Translations under genes and position numbers: made by a program | Notes under the pieces: model-generated | Database searches by the model: none | Told to the model about the DNA's origin: nothing | What the model saw: the letters and a program-made list of their open reading frames with translations, nothing else | In this document: one piece after another, positions 55,251-64,000 of the stretch | Position numbering within the stretch: position 1 is the stretch's first letter | Layout: each line of letters opens with the position of its first letter | NCBI RefSeq assembly: GCF_947179515.1 | Contig: NC_067477.1 | Coordinates: forward strand, 71,738,801-71,802,800 | DNA: 64,000 bases | Direction of reading: 5' to 3' | From: Apodemus sylvaticus | Taxonomy: Eukaryota; Chordata; Mammalia; Rodentia; Muridae

Positions 55251-55505
55251 AAAAGGGGGCGGGGCTACCAGGAGGGCGGGGTCTTTCTTCTGAGGCAGTG
55301 GAGCTTTTGTCATTGGCAGAGAAGCTTGAGAGGTTGAGTGATGGTTGGCTGTCTCAGAAGTTGAGCCAGATACCAGCAGTTCTTCACACACACCTTCAGC
55401 TTCTGTGGGAGAAGCGAATCAGGCAAATGGAATTTCTCTCCTCCCCTGTCTTTTATCTGTACTGCTATTGAGCTTCAAGTTTTCTCATCCAAGATGGCGG
55501 GGGAG
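55251..55505 (+). promoter_or_regulatory. Segment with two GC boxes and a YY1-type motif
   Basis: GGGGGCGGGGCT (55255-55266) and AGGGCGGGGT (55273-55282) are SP/KLF-type GC boxes 18 bp apart. CAAGATGGCGG (55490-55500) matches the YY1 core. An ATTGGC (inverted CCAAT type) is at about 55312. A 77-codon frame (55238-55471) lies between them with no known domain. The set is promoter-like, but CpG density is otherwise low. It could also be a decayed LTR or another repeat with promoter origin. Confidence 0.35.
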
Positions 55506-56299
55506 GCTAAATTGAGTGGGTTGATGCAATCAGATGAACCCTGCACTGCTTCCAGGAACTGGGGTAGAGAGCTATCTTGTAATTAATCTGAACATGACAT
55601 TTGCAGATTTGATTAACCTCATGTGGTCAGTGGATGAGCTTGAGTTGAAGGTTATTGGTTTTTTTAAAAAAAAAAATCGACAACAGACCCTGCTCTGTGT
55701 TGTATTTTTAGGAGATTTAAAAAAAAATAACACGGGGAGCAAAAATACTGACCATGGTACAGTCAGATACTTGGCTTAGGCTTCTAAATACAGTGTATAA
55801 AATGCTTTGCTATATTTACTGTATAAAGATATTAATTCAGCTTTCTATGGATATATTTTGTACATATGTTTCCGTGGGGTGTGGTGTGTGTGTGTGTGTG
55901 CATATTTTCAACTTACAATGTGATCTAATTGTTTGGCCAAAGGTTCTCAGTTTCCCCTTGGTCACCAATCCTATTCTTGGACTCTGTAAACACAATGTAT
56001 ACAGAATTATAGATTATTTAATGTGGTGCTGGATTTCAGCTCAAACCTAAAGCTTAAAGATTTAATTTTCTGCCGGCCTTAATGAAATAACCAAAGCGTC
56101 AGCTCCCTGTGGGGGGATATGAAAAGTAGTGTCTGGAGACCCACTAAAACATTTGCAGACCTCCTTGGTTTTCTGTTTTTAATGTGATGAAAATTTGTAC
56201 AAATAACAAAGAAAGAATGTCATGGTAACGAAAACATTTCCTATACATGTATTTTAGAGGGATGCGAAATCAAAGGTCTTCAAAGAATTACTAGGGCTC
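55506..56299. other. Unique DNA with short GT run
   Basis: A GGTGTGTGTGTGTGTG run lies at 55881-55899. No gene or family recognised. Confidence 0.4.
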
Positions 56300-57660
56300 T
56301 TTCTAGGAGGTTATTGACAAATATGTAGTTTGTCTCTGGAGTTTGTGCCTCTTTCACAGATTGGTGTATTTGTGATCCCACCGGCAGAATAAGTGTCTGT
56401 AATTCATTTCTCCTTGTTAACTAGTGTGCCTTTGTGTGCAGGATGATTGGCAGCAAACTCGGCTGAGTCCCAACGGATGAGCTTGTTAGCAAAACCCTAG
56501 CGTCCCATCTCTAATAAAGCTTATCAGCGGTACATTTTGTCCTATCTATTAGCCTCTCTGTTTCTTTTTTTGTGAAAAGCTGAGTGTCCCTTTGAAGCAA
56601 TGACAAATAAGCCCCTGAACTGAAGTGCTAGGCTGCCTTACGGACAGCTGGATAGTAAATGTCACACCGTGGAGAGAATGCCTATTATCAGAGTGAGCCA
56701 TTTGTTCCCAGCCTTTCAGTATCTTAATGTAATACAAAATTGCTAAATCAAGCCCCATGTCTGTGACAGAACATAATTAATGAGAAAGCAGGAGCCAATT
56801 CAACACTCTTTATTGGGACCTAATTGGCTCAGGCAACAGAGTTGTCACTCAACAAGAGACTTCCTTTAAAGCAATTTTGTTCTTGGTTGTATTACAGAGC
56901 CTATTAAATTGTCCCCTCCTTGATCACACAAAGAAGTATCTGCATGCAATAATTAGCTTTTCCAGGGGGAATTTTTTTTAACTCATGCAATCCCGGATCA
57001 TTTTTAAACTGTCTGCAAAAGCCTGCGGCCAGGGGATGCGCTGCGCGCTGAGCAGTGCCGCAGGCTGCTTTCCCTTCTGCACAGAACCAGGAAGCTGTGC
57101 TACAGAAGCTGAAGGGAACTCAAGCAAGGGAGAACCATGCTCACATGTGGAGGATGGCAGAGTGGTGAGGTGCTGGGCCCAGAGACCACTTGGATGGGTG
57201 ATCGTAGCTCACTTCACAATCTGCTCTTCAAAGGAACACAGTACAATACTTATTTGTATATATTTAAATTTGTGTTTTTTTTTCCTACAGCCAATTCACT
57301 ATGTAATCAAAATTAGCCGAGTGATGGTAGGAGGTGGAGGCTTAGTGCATATGGAAGCCTGAAGGGTCTCCCGTAGATTAATGCACTCGGCTGTATCTTG
57401 GGGATTCCTGGGGGGCACACCGTTTGAAAGTCAGCACAAATATTTAATGCTGCATGGTTATTTATTGCAATCTAAAAATTTACCCTGGAGATTTATGGTC
57501 TCCCCTCTCCCTCATTTAATAAATCTCAAGATAAATGTATTCTGGGTATGCACACCATTGTTTTAAAACTGTTTTCTCGCTGTCACAACATCACAGACTT
57601 CAAATAAATCTGTGCCTTGTCTTGATGGGGTTTTAGGCACTGTGACATGCAGCGAGTGAA
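56300..57660. promoter_or_regulatory. Candidate conserved noncoding block A
   Basis: About 1.3 kb without any recognisable transposon or microsatellite. Landmarks: TAATTAAT at 56774, three CCAAT-type boxes in 56792-56830, TAATTAG at 56950, a CpG patch at about 57024-57062 (GCCTGCGGCCAGGGGATGCG CTGCGCGCTGAGC), AAAATTAGCCGAG near 57310 and a long AT/TTTAAT region to 57550. No frame has domain features. The combination suggests developmental regulatory DNA, by inference. Confidence 0.38.
56792..56830. promoter_or_regulatory. Inverted pair of CCAAT boxes
   Basis: GAGCCAATT (56792-56800) and AATTGGCTC (56822-56830) form a perfect 9-bp inverted repeat with a 21-bp spacer that itself holds a third ATTGG (about 56812). 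CCAAT boxes are the binding core of NF-Y. Function is not shown. Confidence 0.45.
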
Positions 57661-58072
57661 GACCACAGAGAAGAGTCCTTAAGGCTTACACGGGCGTTTG
57701 CTGAGATCTGGGCAAAAAGGACCCAAGCCAGGGGTAAAGCAGACAGAGAGTTGTAGGAAACACACATTAAAACATACAGATTAGGCAATCACAAGTATGA
57801 ATTTGAAAAGAAAAACAACCCCGCAACAGTTGATATTAGAAATTATTAAAGGCTGATTTAAATGGCAGCACTGCGAGCAGTTAAATCAAAGGCATATATA
57901 TGGACCCTTTCTTGAACTGGCTGTCAATTTCTCCCTTCTGTGCCTTCAGAAACCGCAAAGTCTGCCATGCAGTGTACATGGCCGCAGCATTTGGCTGGAT
58001 TTAGAGAACTGTTAGTCGCCCCAGTGAGGAGATGTCAGCTATTAGGACAGGGAGAAGGCAAACCTCTCAAAC
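57661..58072. other. Candidate conserved noncoding block B
   Basis: Unique sequence with GATTTAAATGGCAGCACTGC, GAACTGGCTGTCAATTTCTC and CATGGCCGCAGCATTTGGCT. Free of recognised repeats up to the purine array at 58073. Texture resembles the blocks on both sides. Confidence 0.3.
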
Positions 58073-58358
58073 AGGAGAGAGGAGAGGAGAGGAGAGGAGA
58101 GGAGAGGAGAGGAGAGGAGAGGAGAGGAGAGGAGAGGAGAGGGGAGGGGAGGGGAGGGGAGGGGAGGGGAGGGGAGGGGAGGGGAGGGGAGGGGAGGGGA
58201 GGAGGGGGGGAAAGGGGAGGGGAGGGGAAAAGGGAAGGGGAGGGGAGAAGGGGAGGGGAGAGGACATGACAGGAGAGGAGAGGAGAGGAGAGGAGAGGAG
58301 AGGAGAGGAGAGGAGAGGAGAGGAGAGGAGAGGAGAGGAGAGGAGAGGAGAGGAGAGG
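58073..58358. repeat. Purine-only (GGAGA)n-(GGGGA)n array, 286 bp
   Basis: Pentanucleotide array in three parts: GGAGA units (58073-58140), GGGGA units (58141-58200), an irregular G/A stretch (58201-58270, with one GACATGACA break), then GGAGA again (58271-58357). This strand is almost wholly A and G. Such tracts form triplex and, in the GGGGA part, possibly quadruplex DNA in vitro. Glu/Arg-rich and Leu/Ser/Pro-rich frames of up to 150 codons are artefacts. Confidence 0.98.
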
Positions 58359-58439
58359 CTCCCACGGAGCTGCAGGGTGCAGAGAAATCTCCAGCTCTGC
58401 CCCAGGCACTGCTGCAGCAGACTGGTGTGGTGCCGTGGT

Positions 58440-59240
58440 CCTCGGGTTTGCAGGCATCTTAGCTGTCTCAGTTGCCATAATTGACTTCAGTCACATAGAA
58501 AGAACTTTTCCAGCTTCCCAGCCTCCCTCGAACCCACCCTCACAGACGGAGCAAAAAGCAGACTTAATGGATGCACCCTGTTTGAAAAAACAAAATTCGT
58601 TATTATCCCATAAGGCAAGAAAAATTAAAACTAACAGCAAAATGTATTAGTCAATAATGTCCTTTCCCAGGTGACTCCTGAACCTCACGGAAGCGCATTC
58701 TCGACGAAGATTTATTAGTCTGGTCGGGAATGCGCCATGAGAGCAGGAGCTGCCAGAATCTAATTTGCTTTAATTAATCATTTGCTTCATAACACGGCGA
58801 TTCCTCCCCCCTCCCCCTCCTTCCTTTTAACTGTCTAGATTATTTTAAAACATTAGATATTGCTCTGTGGATGGCTGATGAAACTGAAATTGAATGCTGT
58901 AAAAGTTAGATTAAAATTTCATTTAACAGTATAAACATTTCAGAGTGCAGGATGTTGCGGATTAGGTCAAGTGCATATGGAGCTATAAAGCAGTCGTCGA
59001 GCTGAGGGAAAATACATTGTCAGAGGGCACTCAACCAGCTGAATTTAGCCTAATTTAAATGTTATAGGAGACTTAAAAAACCGCTAGCTAGGAATCCCGT
59101 TATAATTACTCTGTATTTGAGTAACACTGACGGCTAGGACGTCGGAACCACATTCGAGCACATTTATTAGTGTCATGGTACAAACAAGCTTTAGTTTGGA
59201 TTGGAATGAGCCATGGCCTCGGTGGAGAATAGAGGCTGAG
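58440..59240. promoter_or_regulatory. Candidate conserved noncoding block C
   Basis: About 800 bp free of recognisable repeats, with retained CpGs outside any CpG island (GGAAGCGCATTCTCGACGAA, GTCGGGAATGCGCC, ACACGGCG, GCAGTCGTCGAGC, TGACGGCTAGGACGTCGGAA) and homeodomain-type TAATTAAT at 58771, ATTAGAT near 58852 and CCTAATTTAAATG near 59049. No coding potential. Regulatory role is inference, but this is the most conserved-looking sequence in the window. Confidence 0.42.
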
Positions 59241-62007
59241 TTAAAGGCCATAGAGCCTACCCCTCTTAGGAGAATGGAGTGTCTCGGATTTCCAGGAGAG
59301 CCAAGACATCAGATATTTATCACGCTTTTCTGGGCGGCACCCGCAGGAGTGTTTTCTCCAGCACCCTCAGGGCTGGCCTGGGTAGACGCCAGCGGCGCAG
59401 GGTGGGAGAGGACCACTGCTGCTAAGTGGAGGCTCTGGCTTTCTTTCCACAAGGAGGCGCTCGTAGACACTTCTCTGACTGAGCCGTTCAGGCTTAAAGC
59501 TAGATGGAGCTAGGAAAGCTTTTCCAAGGACCCGAAGGGGAGGAACACTGCAGTTGCCTGTTGCTTGCTGATGGAATGCGTTTGTGTGCTCAGCCCTTGG
59601 GATCTGGGATGGGGAAAACATTTGTCTGATTTAGGAACCAAACAAAATGTGTGTGCTTAGAGATCTTGCAGTTTGTTTCATAACACTATAAAGGGAAACG
59701 CCCTAATTTATAGTGGTATCAACTTGAAGAGCAGAGGGACTGTGTGTTTGCCATTGTAATTAAGCACCCTATACTATGCTGTCCTTACACACGGCAGCCC
59801 ATCTCTCGTATCAACTCCAGTGTGACTTGGAGTGTCCGTATGCCTTTCTGCTCACTGTAGTGAATGTTGTATCACCCCCAGCCTCAGAAGGCTTGGCTAT
59901 TGTGTGAACTAAGATCGATGCCTCGGATGATCTAGTGGGGCAATTTGTTGTAAAATATTTTGCAGTTTGGTTACTGGCCAATTTTTAATAAGCATATACG
60001 AAATTAAATAAGTATTCCACAAAGAAGCAGACATGTGTGTGGGTGCTGAGCAGGTTTTTTTTTTTTCCTTAAGTGGGTTTTCTGTCTGCTTTTAGAATCA
60101 ATTTTAGAACCTCACAAGAAAATTATTGTTATAGTGTTACAGTCCCACCCCCCCCCCCTTTTTTTGTAAAGTCAAATATAAATAACATTCTCTGGGATAG
60201 TGAATTTGAAATCCAATTCATTACAATTTCATGAACTCAAGGTGTTGTTGGCAAATCATAGATTCATTGACAATAGTCAAAGGTAACTCCCCAAACAAGT
60301 TCCAAATGGCAGTAGTCAAGGGCTGTGCCTTTCCTCACCTGAATTATTCTGAGTTGAACTTGAATATTTCCTGTTTTACTCCAAGACTCAATCAGACATA
60401 CATTTCAGTGGAGTTGTAGAGCAAAATATAACTCTAGTAGAATTGTAAAATGAGAGTGGGGACATCTCAGTTTCTACCCACAAGGAAGTTTCAGGAAGAG
60501 AGAACTATCTAGCTCTGAATTTTGTTAAGGAAGCTTTCATAGCTTCCCCCCTCCCCCATGCAGAATGGAAAACCTTATAAACCCATGGGAAAGATCCGGT
60601 GTTGAGCATAAGTCAGCAATGCACACCTTCACAGGAGAGTTGACACAAGTCTTGTGCTGAGAAGCAGAGGGAACTGGATGTTCTCCAAGTTTTGCCGTTC
60701 AAATCAATGTGAGCAGAAAGGAATGTGCCGTCATTCCCGTGGCTAGGGATTTCTTAACATGCACGGTGGGGGTGGGGTGAGTAACACCTGAGTCCCACAG
60801 GGAGGACTGTAATCAAGGAAACTCTGAGCAGTGTGAGAGTGTCTTTACCTCCCCTCCATCTCTCTGCGATATGCACTTGCAGAATTGGCTAAATGAGCCA
60901 CCATACTCTGGTCAATATGAATAGGCTTGTAAGAGGCTCAGTTTGATTTAATGGCCACCCATGGACTTCCACAGGAGGAAGGGTATGCTATGCTCAGACT
61001 GAATGAAGCTGTAAAAATTCAACCACTCCATTCGGCACTGTAGCTGTATTTTAATGTCCTCTTCAGAATTCTCAGTTATAGTAACATCTCTGCAATCAGA
61101 CTAGCATAAAAAGGCCTGTTTATAATAAATCGGTCAGCCTCTTATGTGCCTGTCTTTCCTGATGGGAGAGTGAATGATGAGATTGCTCCATATAAACTAG
61201 GTGGGAAGATTTTCGGTATGACTAGTTGTATCTCTTCATTTGCATGAGTGATTTATTTAAGATTTTATTTCTGTTTTCAGTCTTTGTTTTCATGTTATCT
61301 CATAATTGTCCTGGGGATGAGGGGGAGGCGAAGGGATTCTGCTCATGAAGTGTAGGTCTGTGGGAGATATTTAAGCAAGATGCAGTTTAGAAAGAGGTCA
61401 GGATGAAAACAAGATTGCTCTGTCTTTTGTCATCCTTTCTTTTAGGAGACTGATGTGATAGTTGTGAGCTGTCGTGTCCTGGACAGTAGATGGTGGCAGA
61501 GGTGGAAGGGTACGATTGGTTTCTATGAATATTCTAAGGTGGAATACTCACACTGCCTTGCCAGTACACCATGGTCACCCAGTGCACACTGCCTTGTTCG
61601 GACATAATGATCTCCCAGTGCAAAGGGTCCTAGACCTTTGGAATCGTTCAAAGTTTTCATTAGAGAACCAGTGGTCTGTTCAACTTGCTCTGGTGGAGCT
61701 TGGTGTGGAAATTGCATATTATAGGTTGTGCTGCTGTAAATAAAGGGCATTTTGTTATGCCCACACTCAGCTGCCTTTCCTACTGTGATGCCTTTCCCAG
61801 CCCCTGCTGTGACCTATTGTCCAAAACAAGGCTTTATTGGTGAGCTTCTTTTCAAGGGAGCTCAATGTCTGTCCAGAAGACAAAAACACCAGTTAGGTAG
61901 AAAAAGGACAAGGCTTTTTAGGGACAGAATGACTCAGGATCTTAGCTACAGACTTCAGATATTTCATAAATGTCAACAGGCAAGAAGTGGGCAGCTGGGG
62001 CACCCTG
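59241..62007. other. Unique noncoding DNA
   Basis: About 2.8 kb with no gene or repeat family recognised. A T run is at 60055-60067 and a C run at 60147-60158. CACACTGCCTTG occurs twice (about 61549 and 61585) in an irregular local duplication. The frame at 59175-59513 (112 codons) is GC-richer but has no domain I recognise. Confidence 0.45.
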
Positions 62008-62063
62008 CCTTGAAGGTGACACACCAACCATTTCCTTGAAGGTGACATACATGCCAGCCATTT
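62008..62063. repeat. Imperfect tandem duplication, 26 and 30 bp
   Basis: CCTTGAAGGTGACACACCAA CCATTT (62008-62033) is followed directly by CCTTGAAGGTGACATACATG CCAGCCATTT (62034-62063), an imperfect second copy with a four-base insertion. Confidence 0.9.
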
Positions 62064-64000
62064 CTAGGACGCTTAAGCAGGAAAGGACCAAATGTGACCT
62101 CTGGACTGATTTTGTAGAGACCCTTCCTCTCCAAGCTCAGGGTTTTTTCTTTAATGAAAATCAACAATTAGGCATCGTTTTTACCTTTATTTCTTTTGGA
62201 GGTTTCTACAACGGTCTCTAAGATCAGAAATATAAGCAAGATTATTTAAAAAAAAAAAAGAGTCGCCTAGTTTCCCCCTCATTTCTCAGTGCTTCTTCTT
62301 CCCACAAACCTTCTCCTGAGATCCAGGTATGGTCAAGCTGTCCTGTGGATAAGGACACTGCCCTCTGAAATGCTCTTCTCCTTTGCTGGTTATTGACCTC
62401 CCAAAACATCGTGTTCTGGTACTGAGACTATCAACAAATGTTCATTAAGACAACCACAATATACTACTTCATGCTAACCCGCAATGGCAATCATTTATAA
62501 ACACCATTTCAAATGCTATTTACATTTTGAAAGTAGGAAATAGGGTCTCAGTAGCTTAAAACATATTTTTCTAAATACTGTATACAGGTAAATTAATCCT
62601 AGGCCCTATTCTGTAAAGAATGGTGCAAAAAATAGCATTTTCCAAAACAACAAAAGATCTTACTCCAAATTCTACCGATAGACAAACCTGCTTTTTCCAG
62701 TCTACTATCAGTGGAAGATGCTGCTGCAGAAGGCTTCTAGCCGTTTGAGTTCTCCCAGAGCCGAAACATATTTGTGAGGACTCTACACCGTCCAGGAGAA
62801 TTTGGCATGCTTGATGTTAGACAGCTATGTTGGACACAGAATATAGACTTTAGATCGACCTTTTCTTCTTTGGATCTACAAGAGTTCTTTAATTCGAAGT
62901 CTAAAACTTTTTCTATTGACCTGTGAAGCAAGGAAGGACTAAGAAATTAAATATGGGTTAAATATGGGTTATGGTTCAATTATTCAGCATGTGCTTAAGA
63001 CATGTAAGGCCTAGAAGGATAGAGGAAAGGAAAGAAGGAAGGGAAGATGGAAGAAAGGGAGGGAGGGAGGAAGGGGATTTTGACCAACATATCTAGCTTC
63101 TGTACCTTAGAGAAGACACTCACGCCCACACATGCTTATACACATACCAAAGAAAGCAAAACAAATGGCCGTTGACTTTAACTTTATACATTTAAGGATC
63201 CATTTTCTACTGTAATGTTCATAGAACTGTAAGGCTGAAGTGATACCTGAGAGAGGCCTGAGAATATGTTTGTAGCACATTACTTGGACTGCATGGTAAT
63301 TGAGATCCATTGTGGCTGAACACTTTATGAGTTTGTTTAATTTGTCACAGTAAATAAAGCTTTTATGATGCAAGTTAATTAGCTCTCTTGTGTTACTGCA
63401 CATCAAATGTAATTAACAACAAACTGCCAGTGTGGCTTTGCCCTTATGGAACATGGTAACAGGGAAAACTTAACTGGGTTGGATTAACTGAAAGATACAC
63501 TGTTGACTCAATCACCCTTTCGCCTGCTTCAGACAGATCAGAATCTGGGTGGGGGTGGGGAAGGAATACCAGGTCTCAAAACAAAAACAAAAACAAAATC
63601 AGCTGTTTCAAAAAATCTCATGTATTATGACAGACTCACATTTGCCACCACATTAAGTAGATTTTCTACCACTGTTCAGAGATCTCTTCTTCCTCCTTGG
63701 CTGGCTTTGCCTCTGTGCTAAGCTCAGCTTGCATCTTTCATTTCCAGTCATTTACCTTTATTTTGCTTTGACAGGTCTTCTCTAGTATGATAAGTGCTGC
63801 TGTAGCAGAGGCAGAAGGAGTGCTATTAAATAATGACTAGGAGGGAACGTGTCCGGAGGGGCAGGAGATTATTGCAGGCCGTGCGCTAGGAAGGCCAGGC
63901 TCCCAGTTCCACTGTGGCAGTCTCACTAAGCTTAAAGTCTGAAAAAAGAAAACATTCTGTGTTACTTTCTCTTATTTTTTTTCCCCAAGGAAGAATTAAG
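62064..64000. other. Unique noncoding DNA with purine-rich runs
   Basis: No gene or repeat family recognised. A run of A lies at about 62247-62258. A GGAAAGAAGGAAGGGAAG-type purine-rich tract lies at 63022-63076, and a (CAAAA)n run at 63579-63597. AATATGGGTTA is duplicated at about 62949-62970. Confidence 0.45.

Noticed and set aside
55238..55471. 77-codon frame (MNRGKKGAGLPGGRG...) as a small gene
   Set aside because: It lies between promoter-like motifs but has no known domain, and no conservation can be judged here. Kept only as part of the regulatory finding.
57185..57205. Resemblance to the internal control region of 5S rRNA (CCACTTGGATGGGTGATCG)
   Set aside because: Only about 15 bases agree. 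Neither the 5' part nor the 3' end of 5S rRNA is present nearby, so I regard it as chance.
57940..58484. Glu/Arg/Gly-rich and Leu/Ser/Pro-rich frames of 107-150 codons
   Set aside because: Artefacts of the purine pentanucleotide array.
1..64000. CRISPR array, operon, prophage or plasmid features
   Set aside because: The window is mammalian chromosomal DNA. Regular short repeats here are microsatellites or minisatellites with no unique spacers.
1..64000. Endogenous retrovirus LTRs or internal regions
   Set aside because: I saw no paired LTRs, primer-binding site or gag/pol-like frames. All reverse-transcriptase-type remnants recognised are L1 ORF2.

Overview
The window looks like nuclear DNA of a murid rodent, most probably rat. 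It is AT-leaning, carries long pure microsatellites, and is scattered with rodent SINEs (B1, B2, B3/B4, ID) and L1 3' ends, with old mammalian MIR and L1 remnants between them. Rat is favoured over mouse by the L1 ORF2 C-termini and by the 3' UTR of the minus-strand L1 at 48.1-49.4 kb. That is recollection of family sequences, not a database result. I find no convincing host protein-coding exon, tRNA, rRNA or other RNA gene. Apart from decayed L1 ORF2 pieces, the open frames are short, fall in simple repeats or unique DNA, and lack family motifs. The window is therefore intergenic or intronic; which one cannot be decided from sequence alone.

Layout. 0-12.5 kb: mostly unique DNA with a TC/TG and a CA microsatellite, a minus-strand L1 3' end (4.8-5.3 kb), two B1 elements (7.4 and 9.8 kb) and a MIR (10.8 kb). 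12.5-23.4 kb: a B2 with tetranucleotide tail, an AT-rich tract with a B3-like SINE (15 kb), a rodent interspersed repeat (17.0-17.4 kb), B1, ID/B4 and MIR remnants, a TATC and a long CTT repeat. 23.8-25.9 kb: one L1 3' end inserted into another, with a clear target-site duplication and a small inversion at the 5' end of the inserted copy. 26-35 kb: SINE remnants and low-repeat DNA with homeodomain-type TAAT motifs. 34.9-37.9 kb: a 500-bp G/T minisatellite inside an interspersed repeat, two L1 3' ends, and a CA repeat next to a B1. 38-47.5 kb: MIR, L2-like, ID, B3 and B4 remnants and several microsatellites. 48.1-49.4 kb: a minus-strand L1 with recognisable ORF2 C-terminus. 50.3-53.1 kb: an old L1 interrupted by a rodent L1-type segment. 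54-56 kb: a TTCC repeat, a B4, and a short segment with two GC boxes and a YY1-type motif. 56.3-59.3 kb: a stretch poor in transposons, with retained CpGs and many TAAT and CCAAT motifs, interrupted by a 286-bp purine-only pentanucleotide array. 59.3-64 kb: unique DNA with little structure.

No gene network or new biological system can be argued from this sequence. The most worthwhile leads are regulatory or structural: the 56.3-59.3 kb block, a near-consensus OCT-SOX composite site at 48.05 kb, the GC-box/YY1 segment at 55.25-55.5 kb, the nested L1 at 24-26 kb, and the strand-asymmetric minisatellite at 35.1-35.6 kb. All functional readings of these are inference.
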